Position numbers and translations under genes: made by a program. A stretch of 18,991 bases of DNA from JBEVEP01 sp040512755 (GTDB taxonomy: Bacteria > Pseudomonadota > Alphaproteobacteria > Rhizobiales > Rhizobiaceae). The stretch lies in NCBI GenBank assembly GCA_040512755.1, contig JBEVEP010000094.1:1-18991 (forward strand). Reading direction: 5' to 3'. Below are positions 6,723 to 14,423 of the stretch, piece after piece; the first letter of the stretch is position 1, and every line of letters begins with the position of its first letter. The notes under the pieces are model-generated. The model searched no databases. It was not told the origin of the DNA and was given only the letters and a program-made list of their open reading frames with translations.

Positions 6723-7715
6723 ATGACATTTGCCACATTGACCCGGCGCGCGAGCCTTGCGCTCGGATTCTCCCTTGTCGCGGCGATGGTTACGAGTTCG
6801 CCTTCACGCGCACAGACATTTCCTGATCGTCCGATAACGCTAGTTGTCCCGTTTGCAGCAGGCGGTTCTACCGATCTCGTGGCGCGCGTTGTCGCCGAGA
6901 AAATGTCGGCGGACCTGGGCCAACAGGTGATCGTACAGAACATGGCCGGCGCCGGGGGCAATCTTGGCGCGGACAACGTCGCGCGTGCGGAGCCTGATGG
7001 CTACACGATCCTGATGGGAACGGTCGCCACGCATGCGCTCAATCCACTGATCCTCAAGACCAAGCCATATGATCCCGAGAAGGATTTCGCGCCAGTTTCG
7101 CTGCTCGTCGTCGTGCCGAACGTGCTCGTTGTCAATCCGGAGCTTCCGGTGAAGACCGTTGCTGAACTGCTGGCGCTGCTTAAGGCATCACCTGATCAGT
7201 ACAGCTACGCTTCGTCCGGCAATGGGACGCCGCTCCATCTTTCCGGCGAATTGTTCAAGGCAATGGGCGGAGTCAGCATGCAGCACATCCCTTACAAAGG
7301 GGCTGGACCGGCATTGAACGACGTCATCGGAAATCAGGTGCCGATCATGTTCGACAATCTGCCTTCGTCCTCCGCGCACATAAAGGCAGGCACGCTGCGT
7401 GCCTTGGCCGTCACGACGGTTGAGCGCGCCGAATCCTTCCCCGATATTCCAACCATCGCCGAGTCAGGCATTCCGGGCTACGAGACCTATACGTGGAACG
7501 CGCTCTTTGCGCCGGCGAATACACCAGCACCCGTGGTTGCACGGCTGAACGAGGCAGCGAAGAAGGCACTCGCCGATCCCGCGGTGGCTGAACGGATGAA
7601 GGAGTTCAGTGCGAGGATCGTCGCTTCGACGCCTGACGAACTCGCGGCCCATGTGAAAGCGGAACTGGCCAAATGGACACCGGTGGTCCGCGATGCGAAT
7701 GTCCAGATGGAGTGA
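6723..7715 (+). CDS. Tripartite tricarboxylate transporter (Bug/TctC) periplasmic binding protein
   Basis: 330 residues from the ATG at 6723, chosen over the in-frame ATG at 6702 because AAGGAGG lies 8 bases before it. An exported solute receptor that captures a carboxylate or similar small molecule for a TctA/TctB-type carrier. Residues 1-30 are a signal peptide with a twin Arg (TRRASLAL) and hydrophobic core, likely cleaved after Ala30 in SRA-Q; Tat or Sec export cannot be decided. The mature protein begins FPDRPITLVVPFAAGGSTD, the hallmark Bug opening, followed by VQNMAGAGGNLGAD and EPDGYTILMGT, then HIPYKGAGPALNDVIGNQV. Length is normal (about 320-330). No TctA or TctB membrane gene lies beside it, so it is an orphan receptor as is common in this family. 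The ligand is not readable. It is divergent from the mutAB operon. Confidence 0.95.
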   Translation: MTFATLTRRASLALGFSLVAAMVTSSPSRAQTFPDRPITLVVPFAAGGSTDLVARVVAEKMSADLGQQVIVQNMAGAGGNLGADNVARAEPDGYTILMGTVATHALNPLILKTKPYDPEKDFAPVSLLVVVPNVLVVNPELPVKTVAELLALLKASPDQYSYASSGNGTPLHLSGELFKAMGGVSMQHIPYKGAGPALNDVIGNQVPIMFDNLPSSSAHIKAGTLRALAVTTVERAESFPDIPTIAESGIPGYETYTWNALFAPANTPAPVVARLNEAAKKALADPAVAERMKEFSARIVASTPDELAAHVKAELAKWTPVVRDANVQME

Positions 7716-7764
7716 TGCGGGAACAGAGAGCGCCTGCCTTCGCGAAGCGGTCCGTCAAGCGCCA

Positions 7765-7793
7765 TTGTCGCTTGGCGGTCGCGCCGCTATAGG
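7765..7793 (+). promoter_or_regulatory. Candidate promoter of the HerA-like ATPase gene
   Basis: TTGTCG (7765-7770) and TATAGG (7788-7793) are separated by 17 bases. Within the same 131-base gap there is a 10-base palindrome CTTCGCGAAG (7738-7747) and a small hairpin CAAGCG/CGCTTG (7756-7774) that overlaps the -35. Consensus fit only. Confidence 0.35.
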
Positions 7794-7846
7794 GTGAACC
7801 GCGGCGCCGCATGGTGCACAACAACCTTTTTGCCGGAGATTAGCCC

Positions 7847-9406
7847 GTGGCAGACGACAGCAGCATCTTTATCGGGGCCAGTCGAAAGCCGGATGACAGC
7901 TATCAGAAACCTGAAGAGCTGCTTCTGAAATACGGCAATCGTCATGGGCTGATTACTGGCGCGACGGGCACCGGCAAGACTGTCTCGCTACAGGTCCTTG
8001 CGGAGGGGTTTTCAAATGCCGGCGTGCCGGTTTTCGCCGCCGACATCAAGGGCGATCTTTCGGGCATCGCGGCAACGGGCGAAGCGAAGGATTTCCTGCT
8101 TAAGCGGGCGGAGCAGGTGAAGTTCGAGCCGTATGATTTCCAGGAATTCCCGGTCATCTTCTGGGATTTGTTCGGCGAGAAGGGTCATCCCATCCGCGCG
8201 ACAGTGTCCGAGATGGGGCCGTTGCTACTTTCGCGCCTGATGAACCTTACCGAAGCGCAGGAAGGCGTCATGAACATCGCCTTCAAGATCGCGGATGAAG
8301 AAGGGCTCTTGCTCCTCGACATGAAGGATCTGCAGTCGCTGCTGTCGAACATTGCCGAGCGCGCCGACGAGATTTCCGCGCGCTATGGCAATGTGACAAA
8401 GCCTTCGGTGGGCGCCATCCAGCGCACGCTTCTCGTATTGGAACAACAAGGTGGCGATTTCTTCTTCGGTGAACCCGCCTTGAAGATTTCAGATCTGATG
8501 CGGACCACACGCGATGGGCGCGGGGCGATAAACATCCTGGCCGCGGAACGGCTGATGATGAATCCGCGCCTCTATGGAACGTTCCTGCTCTGGCTGATGT
8601 CGGAGCTCTTCGAGCAACTGCCCGAAGTGGGCGATCCAGAGCGGCCGCGCCTGGTTTTCTTCTTCGACGAGGCGCACCTTCTTTTCTCCGACGCGCCGCG
8701 GGCGTTGATCGACCGCGTCGAACAGGTCGTGCGCCTGATCCGGTCCAAGGGTGTCGGTGTCTACTTCGTTACGCAAAATCCGCTCGATGTCCCGGAAACC
8801 GTGCTTGCCCAGCTCGGCAACCGCGTCCAGCACGCGCTTCGCGCCTATACACCGCGCGAGCAAAAGGCTGTCCGGACAGCCGCAGACACGTTCCGGCCCA
8901 ACCCCGATTTCAACTGTGCCGAGGCGATCACCAAACTGGGCACAGGCGAGGCGTTGGTCTCGACCCTTGCGGAAAAGGGTGTGCCCTCCGTCGTTCAGCG
9001 CACGCTGATCCGCCCGCCATGCTCGCGGCTCGGGCCGGTCACCGACGCGGAACGGTCCGGCATCATCGCCCAAAGCCCGGTCGCCGGCCAATATGACGAT
9101 CCTGTGGATCGGGAATCCGCCTTCGAAATTTTGCAGAAGCGCGCGAGCGCGGCGGCGGAAGCCGAGCATCAGGCCCAGCAGCGCGAGCAGCCGGAGAGCG
9201 GTCGCACGCGATGGACGCTGCCGGACCTCGGGGGCGATGATCGAGCGGACGACAGCTACAGCCGCCGGGCCCCCGCCAGGCCGCGCGCGTCGAACCGTCA
9301 GACGGTCACAGAAGCCGCCGTCAAGTCTGTTGTACGGTCTGTCGGAAACTCCCTCGGCCGTGCCCTCGTACGCGGCATACTCGGCAGCCTGAAAAAGGGG
9401 TTCTGA
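7847..9406 (+). CDS. HerA-like ATPase, DUF853 (YjgR-type) family
   Basis: 519 residues from GTG at 7847, with GGAG at 7835-7838 eight bases upstream. A cytoplasmic FtsK/HerA-superfamily P-loop ATPase; E. coli YjgR (about 500 residues) is the known relative and its role is not established. Seen: IGASRKPDD and LLLKYGNRHGLITGATGTGKT with Walker A at 38-45; FAADIKGDLSGIA at 63-76; Walker B LVFFFDEAHLLF with Asp274-Glu275; and YFVTQNPLDVPETVLAQLGNRVQHALRAYTPRE, the sensor/arginine-finger region. Residues about 425-490 are charged, Ala/Arg/Gln-rich and probably disordered. A short basic amphipathic end (SVVRSVGNSLGRALVRGILG) follows. No NurA-like nuclease, Sir2 or other defence partner is adjacent, so a DNA end-processing or defence role cannot be claimed. 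Confidence 0.93.
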   Translation: MADDSSIFIGASRKPDDSYQKPEELLLKYGNRHGLITGATGTGKTVSLQVLAEGFSNAGVPVFAADIKGDLSGIAATGEAKDFLLKRAEQVKFEPYDFQEFPVIFWDLFGEKGHPIRATVSEMGPLLLSRLMNLTEAQEGVMNIAFKIADEEGLLLLDMKDLQSLLSNIAERADEISARYGNVTKPSVGAIQRTLLVLEQQGGDFFFGEPALKISDLMRTTRDGRGAINILAAERLMMNPRLYGTFLLWLMSELFEQLPEVGDPERPRLVFFFDEAHLLFSDAPRALIDRVEQVVRLIRSKGVGVYFVTQNPLDVPETVLAQLGNRVQHALRAYTPREQKAVRTAADTFRPNPDFNCAEAITKLGTGEALVSTLAEKGVPSVVQRTLIRPPCSRLGPVTDAERSGIIAQSPVAGQYDDPVDRESAFEILQKRASAAAEAEHQAQQREQPESGRTRWTLPDLGGDDRADDSYSRRAPARPRASNRQTVTEAAVKSVVRSVGNSLGRALVRGILGSLKKGF

Positions 9407-9445
9407 TCCCGGCCCGATTGAAGGCTGGCGAGGACTTGCCGATCA

Positions 9446-10153
9446 CTAGTAAACGACGATCGGGGTCTGGTTGGGGACCCGGTCGTACAGATCGATCACG
9501 TCCTGGTTGATCATGCGAACGCAACCGGAGGAAACCGACTTGCCGATGGTCCACCATTCCGGTGAGCCATGGATGCGGAACAGTGTGTCCTGTCCGTTCT
9601 GGAAGATGTAGAGAGCCCGCGCGCCGAGCGGATTCTTCAGCCCTGGCTCCATGCCGCCGGCCTCGACACTGTATCTGGCCAGTTCCGGCTGCCTCGCGAT
9701 CATTTCGGCGGGCACTTTCCAGTGCGGCCACCTTTTTTTCCACCGGATCTCCGCGCGCCCCGACCATTCAAAACCTGCGCGACCAAGCCCGACCCCATAG
9801 CGAATCGCCTGACCGTACGGCCGAACGAGATAGAGGTAGTGGCTCTGCGTATCGACCACCACAGTTCCAGGCATTTCGCCGGTCGGGTCCTGGACGATCT
9901 GGCGCAGGAAACGGGGGTCGATCTGCTCGACCGGGATCGCCGGGAGCTCGAAGCCTCCATCGACCATGGACCGGTACATTTCCGCGAAGCTGCCAAGCGG
10001 CCGCTCCGCTGGCATCGCCGGGCGGAGATAGCCCGCTGGCACCGGTTCATAGGTTGTCGTGCAGGCTGTAAGGGCGGCAGAAGCGCCGGCTACGCCGCAA
10101 AACTGGAGGAATTGGCGCCGGCTGAACCCGGCATGTGCTTGCTGTTCCGACAT
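9446..10153 (-). CDS. L,D-transpeptidase (YkuD domain), Tat-exported lipoprotein
   Basis: 235 residues from the ATG at 10153, preferred because AGGA lies just upstream; an in-frame TTG at 10174 adds seven residues with no ribosome site. It would crosslink peptidoglycan (3-3 links) or attach proteins to it in the periplasm. Residues 10-31 read SRRQFLQFCGVAGASAALTAC: a twin-arginine motif and a lipobox LTAC with Cys31, so a Tat lipoprotein is likely. The YkuD domain occupies about 100-235. VVVDTQSHYLYLVRPYGQAIRYGVGLGR opens it and HGSPEWW...SSGCVRM gives His195 and the catalytic Cys211. GLKNPLGARALYIF is the standard middle block. No LysM or peptidoglycan-binding domain is present. It is convergent with the HerA-like gene (39 bases between stops). 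Confidence 0.94.
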   Translation of the reverse strand: MSEQQAHAGFSRRQFLQFCGVAGASAALTACTTTYEPVPAGYLRPAMPAERPLGSFAEMYRSMVDGGFELPAIPVEQIDPRFLRQIVQDPTGEMPGTVVVDTQSHYLYLVRPYGQAIRYGVGLGRAGFEWSGRAEIRWKKRWPHWKVPAEMIARQPELARYSVEAGGMEPGLKNPLGARALYIFQNGQDTLFRIHGSPEWWTIGKSVSSGCVRMINQDVIDLYDRVPNQTPIVVY

Positions 10154-10267
10154 GCGATCCTGCTGCTTGGCCAAGAGTTGGACTGAACGCCCGGGAGGTC
10201 CGCGCGCCGCTTACCTGAAAGCGTCGAAATAGGTGTGCTGAATCTGGTCTCAAGTAGGAGAAAGCAT

Positions 10268-10288
10268 GGCGCGGCCGTGTTCCGCGCC
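10268..10288 (-). terminator. Hairpin downstream of the haloacid dehalogenase gene
   Basis: GGCGCGG (10268-10274) pairs exactly with CCGCGCC (10282-10288) over a 7-base loop. On the minus strand it is followed by a short T-rich tract (ATGCTTTCTCC). It lies 36 bases after the dehalogenase stop and before the L,D-transpeptidase start. The weak T tract makes it only a candidate. Confidence 0.35.
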
Positions 10289-10323
10289 GGTTGTGGCTTT
10301 TGCGCAACGCTTACTGCAGCATA

Positions 10324-10986
10324 TCAGGCAACGGCCAGCAACCCCTCCAGGGAGGGAAGAATAATGTCCGGCGGAAAGTCCTGATATTCGTCCGGCTGGC
10401 CGGAACGGTTGACCCACACGGTGCGAAACCCGAACTTGGTGGCCCCTGCCACGTCCCACCGGTTGGAGGACTGGAAGGAAACAGCCTCTGGATAAAGCCG
10501 CCACCCGGTCGTCACCATGTCATAGACGGACGGGTCGGTCTTGAAGCGCCGCACCGTTTCGACGGAAAAAACCTCGTCCAGAACCTGGTCGAGGGCAGCA
10601 GACCGGACCGCTGCATCGAGCATGGCTGGCGAACCGTTCGAGAGGATGGCCAGCCGGGCTCCACCGCCCTTCAGTGCTTTCAGGACCGCGGGCACTTCCG
10701 GATAGCAGTCGAGATGCCAGTAGGCTTCAAGCAACTGCGCCCGCAACTTCGGATCGGCCGAGGGAATCTGGCGAAAGGCGAAGTCGAGCGCTTGCTCGGT
10801 CAATTGCCAGAAATCGACATATGCTCCCATCAAGGAGCGCACCCAAGAATATTCGAGCTGTTTGGCGCGCCAAATCTCGGAGAATCGGATGCCATCGGGT
10901 CCGATCTCCCCGGCGTGACGCCGAACGGCCGCATGAACATCAAACAATGTGCCGTATGCATCGAAGATATAGGCTGAGTGCCGCAT
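10324..10986 (-). CDS. Haloacid dehalogenase type II (L-2-haloacid dehalogenase-like)
   Basis: 220 residues, the usual length (about 220-232). The family hydrolyses L-2-haloalkanoic acids to D-2-hydroxy acids in the cytoplasm. Seen: FDAYGTLFD with nucleophile Asp9, Thr13 and Tyr11; the RAKQLEYSWVRSLM block with Arg40; LSNGSP with Ser116 and Asn117; RFKTDPSVY with Lys149; and QSSNRWDVAGA with Ser173, Asn175 and Asp178. These match, from memory, Asp10, Thr14, Arg41, Ser118, Lys151, Ser175, Asn177 and Asp180 of the Pseudomonas L-DEX enzyme, so the whole catalytic set is present. GAAGGG lies 5 bases before the ATG. The natural substrate may not be halogenated. It is divergent from the aminotransferase gene; the 199-base gap shows a TATAGC box at about 11004-11009 (minus strand) but no clear -35. 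Confidence 0.92.
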   Translation of the reverse strand: MRHSAYIFDAYGTLFDVHAAVRRHAGEIGPDGIRFSEIWRAKQLEYSWVRSLMGAYVDFWQLTEQALDFAFRQIPSADPKLRAQLLEAYWHLDCYPEVPAVLKALKGGGARLAILSNGSPAMLDAAVRSAALDQVLDEVFSVETVRRFKTDPSVYDMVTTGWRLYPEAVSFQSSNRWDVAGATKFGFRTVWVNRSGQPDEYQDFPPDIILPSLEGLLAVA

Positions 10987-11185
10987 CGAGACCCTTCAAG
11001 TTCGCTATAACTGGCACGAACGCTGCCGTCGTCGCTCACTGCAGACGTTCGAGCGCACGCCCGCAACTATGGCTGGACAATGTGAATTCATATGGGCTAC
11101 CGACGCTGGGTCAAGCATAGGCTGGCGGATTGAGCTTGCCGGCCAAAGACCTTTCCATGGCTCGCCAAAGCGAACGGAACCTTCG

Positions 11186-12064
11186 ATGACTCTGACGACA
11201 GCTGCGCAATCCGCCACCTGGACCTTCGTTGACGGTGACTGGTACGAGGGAAATGTGCCGCTCATCGGGCCGCGTTCTCATGCGATGTGGCTCGCGTCGA
11301 GCGTCTTCGACGGGGCGCGCTGGTTCGAAGGCGTGGCGCCGGATCTCGATCGTCATTCCGCGCGCGTGAACGCTTCTGCGGTTGCACTTGGCCTCCAGCC
11401 AACGAAGACAGTCGAGGAGATCGTCGGCCTGACCTGGGAAGGGCTGAAGAAATTCGACGGCAAGACCGCCGTTTACATCCGTCCGATGTATTGGGCAGAA
11501 CACGGCGGCTACATGGGGGTCCCTGCCGACCCGTCCTCGACCCGTTTCTGCCTGTGCCTTTATGAGGCGCCCATGATCTCACCGGCAGGGTTCTCCTTGT
11601 CGGTTTCGTCCTTTCGCCGGCCATCGATTGAAACCGCGCCGACCAATGCCAAAGCCGGCTGCCTCTATCCCAACAATGGCCGCGCCATTCTGGAAGCAAA
11701 GAAGCGCGGCTTCGACAATGCACTCGTTCTCGACATGCTCGGAAATGTCGCCGAAACAGGCACGTCGAACATTTTCCTGGTCAGGGACGGGCATGTGGCG
11801 ACACCCGCCGCCAACGGATCGTTCCTTTCGGGCATTACGCGTTCGCGGACGATTTCCCTCCTCGGCGGCTATGGTTTCAGAACCTCCGAGAGGACACTGT
11901 CCGTCCAGGATTTCCTGGAAGCGGACGAGATTTTTTCTACCGGCAACCACTCCAAGATCGTTCCCGTTACGCGGATTGAGGATCGCGACTTGCAGCCGGG
12001 ACCGGTCGCAAAGCGCGCCCGCGACCTTTATTGGGAATGGGCGCATTCGACTTCCGCCGGGTGA
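11186..12064 (+). CDS. ilvE: Class IV aminotransferase, branched-chain amino acid type
   Basis: 292 residues from the ATG at 11186. The frame stays open back to an ATG at 11069, but those 39 residues are not like the family, and 290-310 residues is the normal length. It would transfer the amino group between Leu/Ile/Val and 2-oxoglutarate using pyridoxal phosphate in the cytoplasm. Residues 13-50 read like BCAT (FVDGDWYEGNVPL, SSVFDGARWF). NAKAG holds the Schiff-base Lys156, followed by RAILEAKKRGFDNALVLD. The VAETGTSNIFLV block gives Glu190, and FLSGITRSR closes the cofactor site. Class IV also contains D-amino-acid transaminase and aminodeoxychorismate lyase, so substrate is inferred. The Shine-Dalgarno is weak (CGGAAC). 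sodB follows 107 bases on. Confidence 0.85.
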   Translation: MTLTTAAQSATWTFVDGDWYEGNVPLIGPRSHAMWLASSVFDGARWFEGVAPDLDRHSARVNASAVALGLQPTKTVEEIVGLTWEGLKKFDGKTAVYIRPMYWAEHGGYMGVPADPSSTRFCLCLYEAPMISPAGFSLSVSSFRRPSIETAPTNAKAGCLYPNNGRAILEAKKRGFDNALVLDMLGNVAETGTSNIFLVRDGHVATPAANGSFLSGITRSRTISLLGGYGFRTSERTLSVQDFLEADEIFSTGNHSKIVPVTRIEDRDLQPGPVAKRARDLYWEWAHSTSAG

Positions 12065-12171
12065 TTAACTAGATAGGAACCGGGAGCTTCGTTCCGGGTT
12101 GTCGTTAGACGATCCGTATCTATTTTGTCCGGCGAAGAATCACCGGATTTTTGCCAACGAGGAGTACGACC

Positions 12172-12774
12172 ATGGCTTTTGAATTGCCGGAACTGCCTTA
12201 TGACTACGAGGCTCTTCAGCCCTATATGTCCAAGGAAACCCTCGAATATCATCACGACAAGCATCACAAGGCCTACGTCGACAATGGCAACAAGCTCGCC
12301 GCCGAAGCCGGGATGGACAAGCTGTCGCTGGAAGAGATCGTGAAGCAATCGTTCGGCAAGAATGCCGGGCTCTTCAACAACGCCGGCCAGCACTACAACC
12401 ACATTCATTTCTGGAAATGGATGAAAAGGGGCGGCGGCGGCAAAAAGCTTCCTGGCAAGCTGGAGAAGGCAGTAGAGAGCGAGCTGGGCGGCTACGACAA
12501 GTTCAAGGCCGATTTCATCGCTGCCGGCACCACGCAATTCGGCTCGGGCTGGGCCTGGCTTTCCCTGAAAGATGGAAAGCTCGAGATCTCCAAAACGCCG
12601 AACGGCGAGAATCCGCTGGTCCATGGTGCGTCGCCGATTCTCGGCGTCGATGTGTGGGAACATTCCTATTACATAGACTATCGCAATGCGCGCCCGAAAT
12701 ATCTGGAAGCCTTCGTCGACAACCTGATCAACTGGGACTACGTCCTGGAGCTCTACGAAAAAGCAGCGAAATAA
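12172..12774 (+). CDS. sodB: Superoxide dismutase, Fe type (possibly cambialistic)
   Basis: 200 residues from the ATG at 12172, with AGGAG at 12160-12164 seven bases before it. It dismutes superoxide to peroxide and oxygen, in the cytoplasm since there is no signal peptide. Metal ligands in the usual order: His27 (YHHDKHH), His77 (HYNHIHFW), Asp160 and His164 (DVWEHSYYIDY). Gln73 in the NNAGQHYNH block occupies the Fe-SOD position (Gln69 in E. coli SodB); Mn-SODs have GlyGly there and Gln later. Rhizobial SodB homologues can accept either metal, so in vivo metal is uncertain. Residues 83-92 carry a Gly/Lys-rich loop (KRGGGGKK). It is probably monocistronic, closed by the terminator at 12794-12821. 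I saw no evident Irr/Fur-type box upstream. Confidence 0.97.
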   Translation: MAFELPELPYDYEALQPYMSKETLEYHHDKHHKAYVDNGNKLAAEAGMDKLSLEEIVKQSFGKNAGLFNNAGQHYNHIHFWKWMKRGGGGKKLPGKLEKAVESELGGYDKFKADFIAAGTTQFGSGWAWLSLKDGKLEISKTPNGENPLVHGASPILGVDVWEHSYYIDYRNARPKYLEAFVDNLINWDYVLELYEKAAK

Positions 12775-12793
12775 GGCTGCGGAAGGGTGCGAA

Positions 12794-12821
12794 AGGCTCC
12801 GCTTATGCGGGGCCTTTTTTT
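12794..12821 (+). terminator. Intrinsic terminator of sodB
   Basis: AGGCTCCGC (12794-12802), loop TTAT, GCGGGGCCT (12807-12815), giving a 9-pair stem with one T-G wobble, followed by seven T (12815-12821). It starts 20 bases after the sodB stop. This is the clearest intrinsic terminator in the window. Confidence 0.9.
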
Positions 12822-12965
12822 GTTGGCCCAAGCTTCGCTTGTCTGCCCGGTCAGACTGACAGAAGCTCACAAAACCGTGAAAACAACGGCCGGGAATTTC
12901 TGTTCCAATGGCGCCGTTAACGTTCCGTCGTACTGTTCTGATTCATGCCAATTTTGGAGGACTTC

Positions 12966-13406
12966 ATGAGAAAGCTAATATTCGCCATCTCTGCCTTGGC
13001 ACTTGCCGGAACCGCCGCACTTGCGGACCCGATCGCCGATCGCCAGGCTCTCATGAAGTCAAATGGGAAGGCCGCGGGCATGCTGGCCCCGATGGTCAAG
13101 GGCGAGAAGCCCTTCGACGCCGAGGTCGTTCTGGCAGCTTTGACGACACTCAACCAAAACGCGCAGAAGATCGATGTCGCGGTTTTGTTCCCTGCCGGAA
13201 CAGACAAGGGCGGCGATACGACCGCCTCGCCGAAAATCTGGGAAGACATGTCCGGGTTTCAGGCCAAGATGGATAAGTTCAAAGCCGATGCGGCTGCCGC
13301 AGTAGCCGCGCCGGCCAAGGACCTGGAGGCACTGAAGGCGCAATTCGGCATGCTCGGCCAAAACTGCGGCGGCTGCCATGAGACATTCCGGGTGAAGAAG
13401 GGATAA
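12966..13406 (+). CDS. Class II cytochrome c (cytochrome c'/c-556 type), exported
   Basis: 146 residues from the ATG at 12966, selected because TTGGAGG ends 5 bases before it; an in-frame ATG 21 bases earlier is unlikely. Residues 1-20 form a Sec signal peptide (MRKLIFAISALALAGTAALA), cleaved before Asp21. The mature protein is a mostly helical single-haem cytochrome: DPIADRQALMKSN starts the first helix, whose Met is the candidate axial ligand of c-556 types. The haem site CGGCH (Cys134, Cys137, His138) lies near the C-terminus, as in cytochrome c' and c-556. Function is periplasmic electron transfer or gas binding; whether the haem is five- or six-coordinate cannot be decided here. The diheme cytochrome begins 10 bases after its stop, so the two form a likely operon. 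Confidence 0.93.
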   Translation: MRKLIFAISALALAGTAALADPIADRQALMKSNGKAAGMLAPMVKGEKPFDAEVVLAALTTLNQNAQKIDVAVLFPAGTDKGGDTTASPKIWEDMSGFQAKMDKFKADAAAAVAAPAKDLEALKAQFGMLGQNCGGCHETFRVKKG

Positions 13407-13416
13407 CGCCCGGTAC

Positions 13417-14373
13417 ATGGGCCTGATCAGGAAGATTGCCGTCGCCACCATTGCACTTGGCGGCGTCGGTGCTGCCGTATTGTGGTTTCTGTCCGCGCCA
13501 AGTCGTCTCGACACGGCGGCGATGGCCGCGATAGGCGCGGGAGATACGACGCGCGGAGAGCGGATATTCTGGGCGGGCGGATGCACCTCCTGCCATGCCC
13601 GGCCGAAATCTGAAGGCCCGGCGAGGCTGGAACTGGCCGGTGGGCTCGAACTCAAGACACCCTTTGGAACCTTTGTCGCGCCAAATATTTCGCCGCACAA
13701 CGAAGATGGCATCGGTACGTGGACAGTCGACGACTTTGCCAACGCAATGATGCGAGGCGTTTCGCCGGACGGCAGGCACTACTACCCGGCTTTTCCTTAT
13801 CCCTCCTATACGCGCATGAAGCCTGAGGATGTTGCTGATCTCTATGCATTCATGAAGACACTGCCTCCCGTTGAGGGAAGGCAGCCCGGCCATCGACTTG
13901 GCTTCCCTTTCAATATTCGGCGCGGGATCGGCCTTTGGAAACTGCTCTATCTCAGTGACCAACCGGTCGTCGCGGTGGGTGACACGGCGCCTGAAAACGC
14001 GCGGGCGGGCCAATACCTTGTTGAAGGTCCCGGCCATTGTGGGGAATGTCACACGCCGCGGCAGTTCACCGGCGGATTGAAGAAAAATCAATGGCTTGCG
14101 GGTGCTGTCGCCGCCGAGGGTGACGGGATCGTGCCGAATATCACTTCGGGCGAGGGCGGCATCGGCGACTGGTCAGAGAGTGACATTGCCAGCTATCTCG
14201 AAACCGGCTTTACGCCGGACTTCGACTCCGTAGGGGGTGCGATGGTCGCCGTGCAGAGGAATATGGCCCGGTTGTCGCCGGAGGACCGCGCCGCGATCGC
14301 GGCGTATCTGAAAGCCGTCCCGCCGCATCCGAATGGCTATCCCGCGCGGCGGCCTGAAGCGTCGAAAAACTGA
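13417..14373 (+). CDS. Membrane-anchored diheme c-type cytochrome
   Basis: 318 residues. Residues 6-26 are a hydrophobic segment (IAVATIALGGVGAAVLWFL) that anchors the protein or acts as an uncleaved signal. Two haem c domains follow: GCTSCHARP (Cys56, Cys59, His60) and GHCGECHTPR (Cys208, Cys211, His212). HYYPAFPYPSYTRM supplies the first Met ligand candidate (Met134), and the DSVGGAMVAVQRNM stretch supplies the second. This arrangement resembles the cytochrome subunits of membrane alcohol, gluconate and sorbitol dehydrogenases, which pass electrons from a dehydrogenase to quinone or oxidase, but no such dehydrogenase is nearby. There is an AAGGG 13 bases upstream, rather far, so translation may be coupled to the preceding gene. 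Confidence 0.92.
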   Translation: MGLIRKIAVATIALGGVGAAVLWFLSAPSRLDTAAMAAIGAGDTTRGERIFWAGGCTSCHARPKSEGPARLELAGGLELKTPFGTFVAPNISPHNEDGIGTWTVDDFANAMMRGVSPDGRHYYPAFPYPSYTRMKPEDVADLYAFMKTLPPVEGRQPGHRLGFPFNIRRGIGLWKLLYLSDQPVVAVGDTAPENARAGQYLVEGPGHCGECHTPRQFTGGLKKNQWLAGAVAAEGDGIVPNITSGEGGIGDWSESDIASYLETGFTPDFDSVGGAMVAVQRNMARLSPEDRAAIAAYLKAVPPHPNGYPARRPEASKN

Positions 14374-14388
14374 GGTCGCGGCCCGCTC

Positions 14389-14407
14389 GGCACATCCGGG
14401 ATGTCCC
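14389..14407. repeat. Short palindrome between convergent genes
   Basis: GG-C-ACATCC-G-GGATGT-C-CC is symmetric with only a C-C mismatch. It lies in the 50-base gap between the diheme cytochrome stop and the oligopeptidase stop. There is no T-run on either side, so a bidirectional terminator is possible but weak. Confidence 0.25.
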
Positions 14408-14423
14408 AGTAATTCGAACTGCT

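Noticed and set aside
7738..7774. Palindrome CTTCGCGAAG and hairpin CAAGCG/CGCTTG after the Bug gene as a terminator
   Set aside because: Stems are short and no T-run follows; kept only as context for the candidate promoter.
8489..9169. Minus-strand open frame within the HerA-like gene (226 codons)
   Set aside because: Shadow of an unambiguous P-loop ATPase; no domain seen.
7847..9406. HerA-like ATPase as part of an anti-phage system
   Set aside because: No nuclease, Sir2 or other defence gene adjoins it, and DUF853/YjgR proteins are widespread in non-defence contexts.
12070..12110. CCGG repeats upstream of sodB as a metal-regulator box
   Set aside because: Arms pair only over four bases and do not match an Irr, RirA or Fur-type box I know.
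12028..12870. Long open frame on the minus strand over sodB (280 codons)
   Set aside because: It spans the sodB gene and its terminator, with no recognisable domain; antisense shadow in GC-rich DNA.
13279..14091. Minus-strand open frame across both cytochrome genes (270 codons)
   Set aside because: It crosses two genes carrying exact haem motifs on the other strand.
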